A stretch of DNA of 64,000 nt from Adiantum capillus-veneris (GCA_014529385.2 CM043956.1:63244620-63308619); one strand, 5' to 3'. Positions 20,123 to 32,269 are shown, numbered from the stretch's first letter. The notes: a model not told the origin generated them from the letters alone. Program-made: numbers and translations.

Positions 20123-22225
20123 ATGGCTGACAATAATCAAGAGAGTAGAATGAACATTGATAGCTTTGATTTTGCACATGAAGGTGCTAATGATGATGCT
20201 CCCATGTTTGTGAATTATCTTGTGACTAGGTTGCAACAAGCTATGGGCAACCCTACCTTGCAAGCCGAAGTTACTCAACAACTTCGTGCCTATGGAATTT
20301 CCCTTCCTCTCCAAGAGGAGAGAGAGCTTAGGAGGCCTCTTGAAGAGACCCCCAAAAGAAGACTCTCTCCCATTCGAGAGGAGGAATCCAAAGAGAAAGA
20401 AAGCAATGAAAGTCTAAGTTCTTCTGAAGATGTGGCTCCACGAAGAAGGCGGTCTAGACGATCGCCTACTCCTCCCAAGAGGAAAAGAGCAACCCATAGT
20501 CCTTCTCCTCATCACTCTCAAAGGCAAGAGAGGAAACAAAGGAAGAAAAGGGCTAGGAAGAGGTCACCCTCTTCTCCTTCTTCTTCACCTTCCTTCTCTT
20601 CCGATGAAAGTTATGGCTATTCTCCTAGAGAATACAAGAGGGGAGGGCATCGCAAATCATTTCCTGCATGGCGAAGGTCACAAAAGCTAAAGAAGTTCAA
20701 GGAGGGAGGAAAGAGTATCTCTTTTCTCACCTACGATGGCACCTTTGGTGCTACCGACAAAGTGTTGGCCTTCATCCAGCAATTTGATGCGGCCTTTGGG
20801 GACGAGGGCTTCACAGAGTCCTCCAAGCTACGCCATGTAGCTATGCACTTCCAAAAATCAGCTCGTCAATGGTGGGCTAGCCTTCGTGGCAATGGAGAAG
20901 CCCCAAAGACATGGAAAACTCTACGAGTTTCCATCATGAAGCAATTTCTTCCAAGCGATACTAAAGATAAAGTTCTTACCGAATGGCGCGGCTTGAAGCT
21001 CCTCTCTCATGAGTCTATCAACAAGTATGTAGATAAGTTTTGGGATTTACATCTCAAAGCTACTGTCTTTCAAAAGATAGACTTTGCCGAGCAAAGACAA
21101 CAATTCTGTGCGGGATTACCTGAAGAGATGGCCGAATATATCAACTCTCAACGGCCCGGTACTATTACCGAAGTAATCCACCACACCATGGTTGCTTCAC
21201 GCATCAATTTCCATCAAGGGGCTAGACGTAATGTCAAGCCCATGGAAAACAAAGATAAAAATGATGCAAAGGGGAAATCCAATGCTCAAAATAATTCCCA
21301 AGGCACTTCCAACAACAACAACAACAATCGGTCCAAGGAGAAGGGAGTTTACAAAGGTAAAAACAAACTCTCTCCTGAAGAGCTTGAAGCTTTTCGCAAG
21401 GACCATAAGTGTTTCAAGTGTGGGGAGCAAGGACATGGCTATCGTTCTTGCCCCAAGAAGAATACTCGCAATGAGACTCCTAGGGCTTCCACCATCGAAG
21501 CTCCAAAAGAGGATGCTCATTGCAAAGGATCATCACTCTCCTATGCTTGGGGAAAGGTAAGAGAGCATGATGCCTTCATCTTGTTTGACCCTGGCTCTAC
21601 TCTCAACTTCATATCAATAGAGTTGGCCACCAAGTTGGGCATTCAAGCTTTTGAGATGGGAGATATAGTAACAGCTGATGCAGCTTTCAAGGGACAACAA
21701 GCCTCCGTTACTCCCTTGATTGGGAAGTTGAGGCTTCATGTCCAAAGCTATGTCGACAAAGAAGACTTCTTCATCTCTCCCCTCCAACATCAGGATGTTA
21801 TCCTAGGGGCACCATGGTTTGATCGCATGGCTGCCAACATGAAGTTCCCTGAAAGGAGAATTTACTTCACCTACAGGGGAAAGAACATGTATATAGATGC
21901 TAGTGAGCGTGGTCGCACTATTCCACTTGTAAATCCTCTTTCTTTTGATAAATCAATGAAGAGCTCAGTTTCTGCGTACATGATTTATGTCAAAGAGTCT
22001 CTAAAAGCTAATAATGTTTCATCAAATGAAAATGATAGGAATCAAGAAGAGTTAGACTTGTCTACTTTTCTAAAAGGATTCCAAGATGTGTTCATCGATG
22101 ATATCCCTATGGACCTACCTCCAAAACGAGGGATGATGACCATCGTATTGAGCTCCTTCCAGGAAGCTCACCGCCTAACAAACCTCCTTATCGAGTCTCA
22201 CAAGCTCAACAAGAGGAGATCATGA
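20123..22225 (+). CDS. Gypsy gag-protease polyprotein (frame breaks before RT)
   Basis: 700 codons open. Residues ~60-190 are Ser/Arg/Lys/Glu rich. The capsid-like retrotrans_gag region contains [10 protein letters not shown] near 250 and IMKQFLP. A CCHC knuckle [14 protein letters not shown] lies at about 430-443. The aspartic protease signature [12 protein letters not shown] sits near 487. After PPKRG (about 22132) the frame leaves the conserved sequence: the RT lead-in continues in the +1 frame. A one-base loss at 22133-22135 explains this, so the last ~30 residues are out of frame. It should package the element RNA and process the polyprotein. Confidence 0.9.
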   Translation: MADNNQESRMNIDSFDFAHEGANDDAPMFVNYLVTRLQQAMGNPTLQAEVTQQLRAYGISLPLQEERELRRPLEETPKRRLSPIREEESKEKESNESLSSSEDVAPRRRRSRRSPTPPKRKRATHSPSPHHSQRQERKQRKKRARKRSPSSPSSSPSFSSDESYGYSPREYKRGGHRKSFPAWRRSQKLKKFKEGGKSISFLTYDGTFGATDKVLAFIQQFDAAFGDEGFTESSKLRHVAMHFQKSARQWWASLRGNGEAPKTWKTLRVSIMKQFLPSDTKDKVLTEWRGLKLLSHESINKYVDKFWDLHLKATVFQKIDFAEQRQQFCAGLPEEMAEYINSQRPGTITEVIHHTMVASRINFHQGARRNVKPMENKDKNDAKGKSNAQNNSQGTSNNNNNNRSKEKGVYKGKNKLSPEELEAFRKDHKCFKCGEQGHGYRSCPKKNTRNETPRASTIEAPKEDAHCKGSSLSYAWGKVREHDAFILFDPGSTLNFISIELATKLGIQAFEMGDIVTADAAFKGQQASVTPLIGKLRLHVQSYVDKEDFFISPLQHQDVILGAPWFDRMAANMKFPERRIYFTYRGKNMYIDASERGRTIPLVNPLSFDKSMKSSVSAYMIYVKESLKANNVSSNENDRNQEELDLSTFLKGFQDVFIDDIPMDLPPKRGMMTIVLSSFQEAHRLTNLLIESHKLNKRRS

Positions 22226-22695
22226 GGCAAGTACAAGAGCTGGTAGACAAAGGGATGGTGAGGCCTAGTTCCTCTCCCTTTTGTTCTCCAGTCCTTTTAG
22301 TGCAAAAGAAAGATGGTACATACCGTATGTGTGTGGACTATCGAGCACTAAACCATATCACTATCAAAAACAGATTTCCCGTACCTCGGGTAGAAGATCT
22401 GTTTGATAAGCTACAAGGCTCTACCTACTTCAGTAGGATTGACCTTAAGAGTGGCTATCATCAAATAAGGATAGTGGATGAGGATATCTTAAAGACCGCG
22501 TTTCGCACAACATTTGGTCTTTATGAATATCTAGTCATGCCTTTTGGCTTGACTAATGCACCAGCTACGTTCAATCGTTTGATGGAGAAAATTTTTAGAC
22601 CATATCGAAAATTCACTGGAGTGTTCTTCGTTGATATCATCATCTACTCCAAGTCTTTGGAGGAACATAAGCAACATCTCCAAGTGATTTTTTAA
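22135..22695 (+). pseudogene. Gypsy reverse transcriptase, catalytic Asp lost, premature stop
   Basis: Shows [57 protein letters not shown] and [12 protein letters not shown], the standard RT blocks. The active-site box reads FFVDIIIYS where the family has two adjacent Asp; the first is Val (codon GTT at 22630). A TAA at 22693 cuts the thumb region, probably from CAA. With the upstream frameshift, this copy cannot make active RT. Confidence 0.92.
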
Positions 22696-22698
22696 GCC

Positions 22699-24888
22699 TT
22701 GAGGGAGAACAAACTTTTTCTCAACCAAAAGAAAAGTGAATTCTTCCTTCAAGAGATTCAATATCTAGGCCATATTATCTCTCACGATGGTATTCGTATG
22801 GATCCATCAAAGTTAGAGGTAATAAAATCATGGCCTAACCCAAGGAATCTACATGAGCTAAGAAGCTTTATTGGTATGTGTGCATACTATAGACGCTTCA
22901 TAGCAAAATTCTCTCAAGTAGCAGGACCACTACACGACTTAACCAAGAAGAACGTTAAGTTTGTATGGACTGCTAAGGAGCAAAATGCTTTTGAAAAACT
23001 CAAAGAGAAGCTTACTTCCCAACCAGTCCTCGTGCTTCCGGATCTCTCAAAGCCATTTGAGGTCCAATGTGATGCTTGTGGTGATTGCCTTGGAGCGGTT
23101 TTGCTTCAAGAAGGGCATGCCATAGCATATGAGAGCCGAAGGCTCAATGGTGATGAACGAGTCTTGGGCATTTATGAGAAAGAGCTTTTAGCTGTTCTAC
23201 ATGCCCTAGACACATGGAAGCACTACCTATTGGGGACTCCATTTATCCTACGAACCGACCACCAAAGTCTCAAGTATTTCATGACGCAAACCAAGCTTTC
23301 CGACAAACAAATGAGGTGGGCAAATTTTATTTCGCAATTTAATTTCCATATTGCTCACATAGCTGGTAAGCACAATCAAGTTGCCGATGCACTTTCACGA
23401 CGACCAAAAGTTAATGCGGTGTCTATAGCTACTCACAATGATCTATCCTCTATGATAGATGAGTATGCTACTGACCCTGACTTTAGAGACATAATGTCAG
23501 CCCTTGCTTTGGGGAAGAAAGAGGAACCATTCACCTTGCAGGATGGTTATCTTCTCCACGGCAATAGGCTATGTGTTACCCATTCCCTTCGTGAGAAGGT
23601 TATGTATGAATCCCATGCTCCTCCATATGCAGGGCATAGAGGTATTCAACCTACTCTCCGAGGAGTAGAGACGTATTTCTATTGGCCTACCATGAAAGTG
23701 GACATACAAGAGTATGTTTCAAAATGTGTAGTATGCCAAAAGACCAAGTATGATAGAGGGAAGCAACCTGGATTACTCCAGCCATTGCCTATTCCAAATT
23801 CACCATGGGAGAGTATATCCATGGATTTCATCTTTGGATTACCCAAGTCTATCCATGGGAATACAGGAATATGGACAATAGTCGACAGGTTTAGCAAGCA
23901 AGCACATTTTATTCCTGTCAAAAAGACTATTAAGGCACATCAAATGGCAACTCTCTTCAAACCCCATGGATTACCCACATCCATCGTGTCAGATAGAGAT
24001 CCTAGAATGACCAGTAATTTCTGGAAAGGTCTCTTTGAAAATCTAGGAACAAGATTGAATTTCTCTTCGGCCTATCACCCACAAACGGATGGCCAAAGTG
24101 AGATAGCCAATCTTACAATACTCGATCTACTCAAGACTTATGTTACCGAAGTAGATCAACGTTCACAATGGGAAAATTATTTACCGCTAGTAGAGTATGC
24201 CTACAATAATACTGTACATACTTCTACGGGCAAAGCACCTTTCGAGATCATAGAAGGAAGACCTAAAAGTCCCTTGCTACTGAAAGTACATGGGAAGATC
24301 TTCGCCGCCGATGAGTATAGCCGTGACCTACAAGAATCTTTTCAAAAGATTAGGGAGGCTATAGCCATCTCTCAACAAAGGCAAAAAGCTGCTGCTGATA
24401 AGCACAGAAGAGCCTTAATGTTCAAAGAAAATGATTGGGTCTTACTCAAGTTTCCTAAGGCTCGATTAAGGCAAACGACGGGCAAAAATCCTACGGGCCA
24501 TCAAAAGTATTATGCTAAACTAGCAAAAAGATACTATGGTCCTTTCCAAATCTTGAAGCCTATCAATGAGACGGCTTATCAACTCAAGTTGCCCAACCAT
24601 TGGCTTATACACAATGCCTTTCATGTAAGCTTACTTAAGCCCTACAAAGGAGAGCCACCAATTGAACCAATTATTGAAGACCCTCCCGAAGTTGAAGACC
24701 AAGAAGAGGTGCTACAACCCGAAGCTATCCTTCGGCATGAAGACAAGGTACTACGACATGGTAAGATTATCCGACGGTATCTTATTAAGTTCAAAAATTA
24801 TCCTTTTGAAGATGCTAAATGGATGCAAGGAGTACAACTTAAGGATAGTATGAACCTTGTCAATGCTTACAATGCTACATTAGAGTAA
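22699..24888 (+). CDS. Gypsy RT thumb, RNase H, integrase and chromodomain
   Basis: 729 codons open after the stop. It starts with the RT thumb (FLNQKKSEFF, YLGHIIS, CAYYRRFI). RNase H follows with DACGDCLGAVL, EKELLAVLHAL and RTDHQSL. The integrase has an H-x-H...C-x-x-C zinc module ending CVVCQKTKYD, catalytic core segments MDFIFGLP and SDRDPRM, and a Tyr/Pro-rich C-terminal part. In the core, MATLF runs into KPHGLP, shorter than I expect for this family, suggesting a small deletion. The end (ILRHEDK...RYLIKFKNYPFEDAKWM) resembles a chromodomain, which guides integration to marked chromatin in chromoviruses. Confidence 0.92.
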   Translation: MRENKLFLNQKKSEFFLQEIQYLGHIISHDGIRMDPSKLEVIKSWPNPRNLHELRSFIGMCAYYRRFIAKFSQVAGPLHDLTKKNVKFVWTAKEQNAFEKLKEKLTSQPVLVLPDLSKPFEVQCDACGDCLGAVLLQEGHAIAYESRRLNGDERVLGIYEKELLAVLHALDTWKHYLLGTPFILRTDHQSLKYFMTQTKLSDKQMRWANFISQFNFHIAHIAGKHNQVADALSRRPKVNAVSIATHNDLSSMIDEYATDPDFRDIMSALALGKKEEPFTLQDGYLLHGNRLCVTHSLREKVMYESHAPPYAGHRGIQPTLRGVETYFYWPTMKVDIQEYVSKCVVCQKTKYDRGKQPGLLQPLPIPNSPWESISMDFIFGLPKSIHGNTGIWTIVDRFSKQAHFIPVKKTIKAHQMATLFKPHGLPTSIVSDRDPRMTSNFWKGLFENLGTRLNFSSAYHPQTDGQSEIANLTILDLLKTYVTEVDQRSQWENYLPLVEYAYNNTVHTSTGKAPFEIIEGRPKSPLLLKVHGKIFAADEYSRDLQESFQKIREAIAISQQRQKAAADKHRRALMFKENDWVLLKFPKARLRQTTGKNPTGHQKYYAKLAKRYYGPFQILKPINETAYQLKLPNHWLIHNAFHVSLLKPYKGEPPIEPIIEDPPEVEDQEEVLQPEAILRHEDKVLRHGKIIRRYLIKFKNYPFEDAKWMQGVQLKDSMNLVNAYNATLE

Positions 24889-25232
24889 GCAAATGTACAA
24901 ATTTCTTTTAAATAACTCATGTTTTTGTCTTATATGACTAGTCCTCTTTTTAATTGTGCACAAATTTAACTAGTATGCATGCTTAGAATCATGTTTGTGA
25001 TGACGACGTCTCTCAAACACCAAGTAGAATTTGTCACTCTACTTTGGGAGAATGAAATGGACTAAAGAGCAGACATGCTTGCGGCAGCTATGTCTCCCAA
25101 GCACCAAATGGATTAGTCATCCATCTTGGAAAGATGTCGCAGGGTAAAAAGGGATCCTTTACCCGCTAAGTACGATTGACTAATGACTAAGACTTTATCT
25201 CTTCTACCTCATAGTCGAGGACGACTATGATT

Positions 25233-25247
25233 TCAAGAGAGAGGTAA
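25233..25247 (+). promoter_or_regulatory. Gypsy polypurine tract
   Basis: CAAGAGAGAGG lies immediately upstream of the 3' LTR start, the expected plus-strand primer. Confidence 0.8.
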
Positions 25248-26846
25248 TGTCATAAAATCTAATATCTAACTAACCCAAATGATTTTCTCATATTAAATTG
25301 ATCACTTAATGTGGGAGAATAAACGGGAACAAGTGTTAAGATATAGGTATGTGCTTTTAGATCTATCTCAACACGGGGCCAATGTAAAGGGGCCCAAAAG
25401 GGAGATGGTCTATCAAAGAGCAAGGCTAACCAATGGAGCATAAGACCTTAGGGTTAGCTTCATTGAAGACCTCCAATAAATGTGTGTAAAAGTCCTTTGA
25501 CCTTAAGTAAGCTAGGGCTGAGCTTGAGGTGGGAACCCGGCCCAAGCTCGAGGTGCTTGTCCTGCTTGAGGTGCTTGTCATGCTTGAGGTGTTTTTCATG
25601 CTTGAGGTGCTTGATTAAGATGCTTGAGGTGCTTGACTGGCTCCATGCTTGAGGTGCTTGACTTGCTGCATGATTAAAGTACTTGAGGTGCCTTGAGAAG
25701 CTTGCCTGAGATGCTTGTGGGAACCCCCCCTAGTTCAAGTGCTTTGTCATGCTTGGTGAGTAAGGTGCTTGATCACCTAAAAGTCAAAAGCATTCCTACA
25801 AGAGGGGGGGCGAGCCCTTTTCCTAGGGCCTAGAGAGAGAACACCCACTCACACACACAAGGGAAGCCCACCTTGAAGAGGCAGCAAGGACACATGTCAG
25901 GCCCCTACCCATGTTACCTTCATGTGTTGCTTGAAGCCTATTGGCTAGGCTTCAAAGGGGTCCAATGATAAATTACATGAATTATCTAATTGTTTTAGCA
26001 TTTATCAAGTCCTCTCTCTCAAAGGGGAAAGGGGGACACTTGTCCCAAGGCTACCAATGTTGCTTGTAATGGCTCCTGCTTGTGATTGGCTAGGCCTGGA
26101 GGGGTCCAATGAGCTTCAGGCATGAGCTACAAGGGGGGTGCCTAGGGGGTATACTCACCCACACACACTCACAAGCACTCTCATTGTGTGATATGCAAAG
26201 TGCAAGAGCTCCCTCTCCAAGCAAGTAGAGGTTGAGAGCCTACACCAACACTCTTGGCTATGGAGTGCAAATCCAACCAAGAGCCATGCTTCAATGCTTA
26301 AGCTTGCCATCTCCTTCTTCTTCATTACTATGCTATTATGTATGCTAGCAACAAGAGTATGATAAGTGAGGAACTAATTCTTTCTCCTACGAAATGTTTC
26401 TTCTTCCTCTTCCCTACCCTCATTCCCTGCTAGCTCTCTCCACCTTCGAAGGTGTTTGAGGTCTTGGGACTGAGGCTTGGGATAGTTAAAGCTTTCTTCA
26501 AGTTTATGTTATGTTTGTGGTGCATGAAGCCTTCCATCTTCATGGCATCACCTAGGTCACAAGGAACACAAAGACTGTATTGTAACAAGTCTCTCTTTAT
26601 GGGAGAAATCATAATACAAATGCCTATTGGAGGGGGGACCGGCTCCACATAAATCCGGTCCTCAATTGTTGTCATGTTCTCTAAACTCTCTCTCTTGCAA
26701 AAGTATTGTCTATGCCAAGTTAACTAATTGCTATGATTATGTTGCTATCTTCAATTATGTCTACCCGCTATGCTCACAAAATCATTTCTTGAAATTACTC
26801 TCATTAAATTTTGCTATTCTCAAATTGAATAGGCAAATTCCATTAC

Positions 26847-26847
<1 letters not shown>
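25248..26847 (+). repeat. Gypsy 3' LTR
   Basis: Nearly identical to 18097-19707; lacks 11 bp in the G-rich region near 26130 and has a few substitutions near its end. Confidence 0.93.
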
Positions 26848-26901
<54 letters not shown>

Positions 26902-26989
26902 GAGAGAGAGAGGGAGGATCGGAGCTAGGGAAGAGGGAGGGGCGGACGTAGAGCAACAGGTGGGGGCCACAGTTAGGAAAGAGGTGGGT

Positions 26990-27026
<37 letters not shown>

Positions 27027-27194
27027 CAGGAGGCAAGAGAGGGAATGGGTTGGAGGGATCATGAGAGGGAGAGAAGGGGAGCGGTGAGAGGGTTTTCTTT
27101 AAAAAAGCAAAAACAAAGGCACTAGCAAAATCGCTAATGTTTTAGGTTTTTTTAGAGAGACAAAGGGAAAGAGAGGAGAATTTTAACGTTATTG

Positions 27195-27263
<69 letters not shown>

Positions 27264-27265
27264 AG
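26848..27265. repeat. TA and GA microsatellite block between elements
   Basis: TA to about 26870, GA arrays to 27030 and 27201-27260. In between a segment with AAAGGCACTAGCAAAATCGCT resembles 15.95 kb. The block ends at GGGAG, the TSD of the following copia element. Confidence 0.85.
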
Positions 27266-27547
27266 TGTTGAAGATGATGAAACAGGAAACAGAAGGAAGA
27301 TAGCAACTCAGAGTAGGAAGAAGATGGAGAAGGAGAAGACACAGAGCTTGTGTACGAGATCTCTGTAGTCTATCTCTCTGTATTAGAATAATAGATTATA
27401 TACAAACTCAGAGCTACAAAGCTTATATGAGACCCTAAGAGATAAGGTGTCCTTTCACACCAGATGTCCAGGGGGAAAAACCACCCAGTGGGAGAAAAGT
27501 GCCCCTGGTGAAGCGCGTATACACACTAACACTACTACATGTCTACA
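27266..27547 (-). repeat. Copia 1 3' LTR
   Basis: 282 bp, from TGTTGAAGATGATGA to ATGTCTACA in plus orientation. Nearly identical to 32669-32947 apart from a few substitutions and a short indel near 27482. Confidence 0.92.
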
Positions 27548-28071
27548 AATCCCCCCTGCAGTGATAGTGTGAATCCGTACAAGGTAGCTAATCATCATGT
27601 GTATGAGAGTAAGCCCAAAGCTTTTCGAAAAGCTTCAAACTTTTCTCGTGATAACGCCTTCGTAAATAGATCTGCAATGTTATCACACTAACACGTGAAG
27701 CGCGTATACACACTAACACTACTACATGTCTACAAATCCCCCCTGTAGTGATAGTGTGAATCCGTACAAGGTAGCAGATCATCATGTGTATGAGAGTAAG
27801 CCCAAAGCTTTTCGGAAAGCTTCAAACTTTTCTCGTGATAACGCCTTCGTAAATAGATCTGCAATGTTATCACACTAACACGTAAAGCGCGTATACACAC
27901 TAACACTACTACATGTCTACAAATCCCCCCTGTAGTGATAGTGTGAATCCGTACAAGGTAGCAGATCATCATGTGTATGAGAGTAAGCCCAAATCTTTTC
28001 GGAAAGCTTCAAACTTTTCTCGTGATAATGCCTTCGTAAATATATCTGCAATGTTATCATGTGTAGGACAG
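27511..28071. repeat. 187-bp triplication across the copia 1 LTR/polypurine junction
   Basis: AAGCGCGTATACACAC recurs at 27511, 27698 and 27885, exactly 187 bp apart. Each unit holds the LTR end, the C-rich polypurine complement and the sequence for the polyprotein C-terminus (FEKLWAYSHTHDD-like). Units differ at only a few bases. Confidence 0.93.
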
Positions 28072-28960
28072 TAAGTTAGTGTGATCTCCCCTGCATGTAG
28101 CCTTTCCCTGCCACAGTGGTAGTGAACCTCTATGTGCTTTGTTCTTGCATGAAATACTGGATTCCTTGCAACTGCCATAGCACTCTGGCTGTCAGTGAAA
28201 ATGGTAGTGGGTGCCTGTTGACACTCACAAAGATCTACCAATAACCTGTGTATCCATACACAATCAACTGTTGCCGTGAAAGCTGCCCTGTACTCAGCTT
28301 CACAAGTTGATGTAGCCATTGTGGGTTGCTTCTTGCTTAGCCAAGATATACATGCATTTCCCAAGAAAAAACAATTCCCGCTTGTGGAATGTCGTGTGTC
28401 AAAATCACCAGCCCAATCTGAATCGCTGTAACCAAGAAGCTGCATAGAACTGTGCTTTCCATACATATCCCCCCTTGGAAAGAACATGGAAAGATTAGGG
28501 GTACCTGAAAGGTAACGAAGTATGCGCTTCACAGCCTGCCAATGACGCATACCTGGGCTGTGCATAAACCTGCTTGCTTGTGAAACCCCAAATTGAATGT
28601 TTGGACGAGTGTTGCCTGCCAAATATATCAAGCAACCAACCACTGTTGCATAAGTATGTACATCAAAAGGTTCTCCAGCATCGTGCATGCTCAACTTTGA
28701 TCCAGTTTCTACGGGTGTAGAGATTGGTTTACAATTTTGCATACCAAACTTGTCCAAAATTTTATGGAAATATTTTGCCTGCAACATGTATATGCCATCC
28801 TCTGATTGCACAAATTGAATACCCAAGTAATAATGTAGCAAACCAAGATCAGACATCTCAAAGGTTTTTCTCAAAGCATCTTTAAACGCTTCAATTTCAT
28901 CTGTAATATTGCCTGTAAGAAGCATATCATCCACATAAAGTGTTAGCATAATGAGAACTC
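27969..28960 (-). pseudogene. Copia 1 RT 3' half and RNase H
   Basis: Translation from the solo-LTR junction reads MLTLYVDDMLLTG (RT active site YVDD intact), then LGIQF, STPVETGSKLS, VGCLIYLAGNTRPNIQFGVS, RILRYLSGT, GYSDSDWAGD and CEAEYRAAF, ending LSREKFEAFRKDLGL. This is the copia RT thumb and RNase H. Only the first ~10 codons of the open frame derive from the inserted LTR. The 5' half lies at 30632-31020. Confidence 0.92.
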
Positions 28961-29534
28961 TGTCATAAAATCTAATATCTAACCAACCCAAATGATTTTC
29001 TCATATTAAATTGATCACTTAATGTGGGAGAATAAATGGGAACAAGTGTTAAGATATAGATATGTGCTTATAGATCTATCTCAACACGGGGCCAATAGTA
29101 AAGGGGCCCAAATGGGAGATGGTCTATCAAGAGCAAGGCTAACCAATGGAGCATAAGACCTTAGGGTTAGCTTCATTGAAGACCTCCAATAATGTGTGTA
29201 AAAGTCCTTTGACCTTAGGTAAGCTAGGGCTGAGCTTGAGGTGGGAACCCGGCCCAAGCTCAAGGTGCTTGTCGTGCTTGAGGTGCTTGTCCTGCTTGAG
29301 GTGCTTGATTAAGATGCTTGAGGTGCTTGACTGGCTCCATGCTTGAGGTGCTTGACTTGGTGCATGATTAAGGTGCTTGAGGTGCCTTGAGAAGCTTGCC
29401 TGAGATGCTTGTGGGAACACCCCCTACTTCAAGTGCTTAGTCATGCTTGATGACTAAGGGGCTTGCTCATCCAAAGTCAAAAATATCCCTACAAGGAGGG
29501 GGGCGAGCCTACAAGGGGGGGGGGGATGAGAGAG

Positions 29535-29611
<77 letters not shown>

Positions 29612-30631
29612 GGGAAGCCCCAGCTTGAAGAGGCAGCAAGGACACTTGTCAAGTTCCTCCCCATGTTGCCCTCATGGTGTGCCTGAAGCCTATTGGTTGG
29701 CCACCCAAGGGGTCCAATGATAATTAGGATATTTAATTAATTGTTTTAGCATTTATCAAGTCCTCTCTCTCAAAGGGGAAAGGGGGACACTTGTCCCAAG
29801 GCTACCCATGTTGCTTGTAATGGCTCCTGCTTGTGATTGGCTAGGCCTGGAGGGGTCCAATGAGCTTCAAGCATGAGCTACAAGGGGGGGTCGACTCAAG
29901 CAAGCTAGGGGGGTGCTTAGGGGGTATACTCACCCACACACACTCACAAACACTCGTATTGTGTACTATGCAAAGTGCAAGAACTCCCTCTCCTTCTCCA
30001 AGCAAGTAGAGGTTGAGAGCCTACACCAACACTCTTGGCTGGAGTGCAAATCCATCCAAGAGCCATGCTTCAATGCTTGAGATTGCCATCTATTTCTTCT
30101 TCATTACTATGCTATTATGTATGCTAGCACAAGAGTTATGATAAGTGAGGAACTAGCTCTTTCTCGTATGAAATGTTTCTTCTTCCTCTTCCCTACCCTC
30201 ATTCCCTGCTAGCTCTCTCCACCTTCGAAGGTGTTTGAGGTCTTGGGACTGAGGCTTGGTATAGTTAAATCTTTCTTCAAGTTTAGGTTATGCTATGATG
30301 GTGATGCATGAAGCTTTCCATCTTCATTGCTTCACCTAGGTCACAAGGAACACAAAGAATGTATTGTAACAAGTCTCTCTTTATGGGAGAAATCATAATA
30401 CAAATGCCTATTGGAGGGGGGACCGGCTCCACATAAATCCGGTCCTCAACTGTTGTCATGTTCTCTAAATTCTCTCTCTTGCAAAAGTATTGTCCATGCC
30501 AAGTTAACTAATTGCTATAATTATGTTGCTATCTTCAATTATGTCTACCTGCTATGCTCACAAAATCATTTCTTGAAAGTACTCTCATTAAATTCCGCTA
30601 CTCTCAAATTGAATAGGCAAATTCCATTACA
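28961..30631 (+). repeat. Solo LTR of the 18.1-26.8 kb gypsy family
   Basis: 1671 bp aligning end to end with the two LTRs of that element but more diverged and with an expanded (CA)n at about 29540-29610. It interrupts copia 1 RT. Flanks repeat ACTC (28957-28960 and 30632-30635), or AACTC if the last A of the LTR belongs to the duplication. A solo LTR arises from LTR-LTR recombination that removes the interior. Confidence 0.93.
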
Positions 30632-31020
30632 ACTCCATCTCTCTTTTTGACATACAAAGTAATTTCTGTTGGACTATTCTGAAATCCCTGGCCAATCAAA
30701 TAAGTATGTATCTTCTCATACCATGCTCTTGGAGCCTGTTTGAGACCATACAAAGCTTTACGCAATCTACATACCTTTTGCTCTTGACCTTTTACAACAA
30801 AACCACTTGGTTGACTTACATAAACTTCTTCCTGCAAATCACCATTCAAAAAAGCAGTTTTGATATCCAACTGATGCACTTTCCAACCATGATGAGCAGC
30901 AATTGCAACTAGTGATCTAACTGTGGATGCACGAGAAGTAGGAGCAAAGATTTCATCATAATCTATGCCTTTTTGTTGCGCATAGCCTTTTGCCACAAGC
31001 CACCCGAAGACCATTTTTTG
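30632..31020 (-). pseudogene. Copia 1 RT 5' half
   Basis: Shows [56 protein letters not shown] and [16 protein letters not shown], the fingers/palm of copia RT. It is joined upstream directly to protease-region sequence, in another frame, with no integrase between. Downstream it is cut by the solo LTR. Confidence 0.92.
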
Positions 31021-32269
31021 CAAGAGAGGATACAAACAACAAATTCTTCTTGATCCCTGGAACATATAAGACATCTGGCAAGCATGAATCTGAACCATCT
31101 GAAATGGTAATCAAAATCTTACCAACTCCTTTGATTGGATAAGAAGCATTATTTGCACATGTCACCTTCTTTCCTGCTGGAGCTGCATCCAATGAACAAA
31201 ACAAATCCTTCCTTGAAGTAATATGCCTGGATGCACCACTATCAAAGTACCAAATCATTTGTGTCTCGTCAACACTGTAAGCAGAAAAATCTGAACATAC
31301 TACGAAAGCAAAAGAATCCTGCACAAAGTTTGCAGACTCTTCTTTAGCTGTAGAAGAATCACCAGAAGCTGAAACAACCAAACTTGACTCTTTCTTCTTT
31401 TCTTTAGCAATTCGTTTTTTACACTCACTAATGTAGTGAACAGGTTTCTTGCAGTAGTGACATTTACCTTTCTTCTTGGACTTGTCGAAATCACCTTTAG
31501 ACTTCTCTGAAGACTGTCCTGCACTAGACTTGGAGTGATGAGCACTCTCTTTACCCTTGTTTTTGTTATGTACAACAAGAGCATGATCCATACCATCCAC
31601 CTGTAAAGACTTGTTCTTACGTGATTGATCCTCCTGCAGTAGTAAAGCCACTAACTCTTCAAAACGAAGAGGCTCAGGATTAGCTCGCAAAGACAGAGTC
31701 AAAGAAGTCTGAAAAGTCAAATAAGATGGTGGTAGTGAATTGAGTGTTTTGGAAACCAAGTCCTTCTCTGGAATCACTTCATCAATGCTAAGCAATTGCT
31801 CTTTAAGATCCCTGATTTTTGTAAGATGCTCGACAATATCGTCACCTTCGTCCATCTGTATTTTGTCAAGTTGTTTCTTCAAAAACTCTATTCTGGCAGC
31901 GTTTCTTCCTCCAAACATAGCTTGCAGAGTATTCCAAGCATCCTCAGAAGTTTTGCAAGATCTGATATGTGGTGTGATTGTCCTCTTTATGGTTAAGGCA
32001 ATCACAGCCATAGCTTGTGCATCTTTAGTATCCCATTTCTTTTGCTCTGGAGTGACTTGTGAGGGTCCTGCACCAACAGCTGCACCACGACCAGGCATGG
32101 CAGGTGCAATGCTACCTGGACGAACTTCATCTCTAGATACATAATCCCACAATCCTTTACCAACCAAAACATTTTTGGCCATAAAAGACCAAAGAGAATA
32201 GTTGGTACCATCCAATTTGTCTTCGGATGTAAATGCACCAAAAATCTCTTTCTCCATAGATTGAGCCAT
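31020..32269 (-). CDS. Copia 1 gag and protease region
   Basis: The likely start is the ATG at 32269 ([10 protein letters not shown]). Gag has [21 protein letters not shown] and the UBN2-like block. The CCHC knuckle is [14 protein letters not shown]. Protease shows [12 protein letters not shown], and [12 protein letters not shown] follows. The frame then runs through the deletion junction into about 20 unrelated codons. Gag coats RNA; protease matures it. Confidence 0.88.

Larger units (their letters stand above)
18097..26847 (+). mobile_element. Complete Ty3/gypsy LTR retrotransposon (chromovirus type), defective pol
   Basis: Order: LTR, tRNA-Met primer site, gag-protease, RT, RNase H, integrase, chromodomain, polypurine tract, LTR. 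The LTRs (1611 and 1600 bp) differ by one 11-bp indel and a few substitutions, so insertion is recent. Flanks are TA repeat on both sides: ATATA at 18092-18096, and ATATA at 26847-26851 if the LTR is taken to end one base earlier. The coding region has a frameshift at 22133-22135, a mutated RT Asp, a stop at 22693 and a likely small integrase deletion. It therefore needs helper proteins. A solo LTR of the family lies at 28961-30631. Confidence 0.95.

Noticed and set aside
27588-27972. Two near-identical 65- and 80-codon frames
   Set aside because: They arise from the 187-bp triplication of the copia 1 LTR junction, not separate genes.
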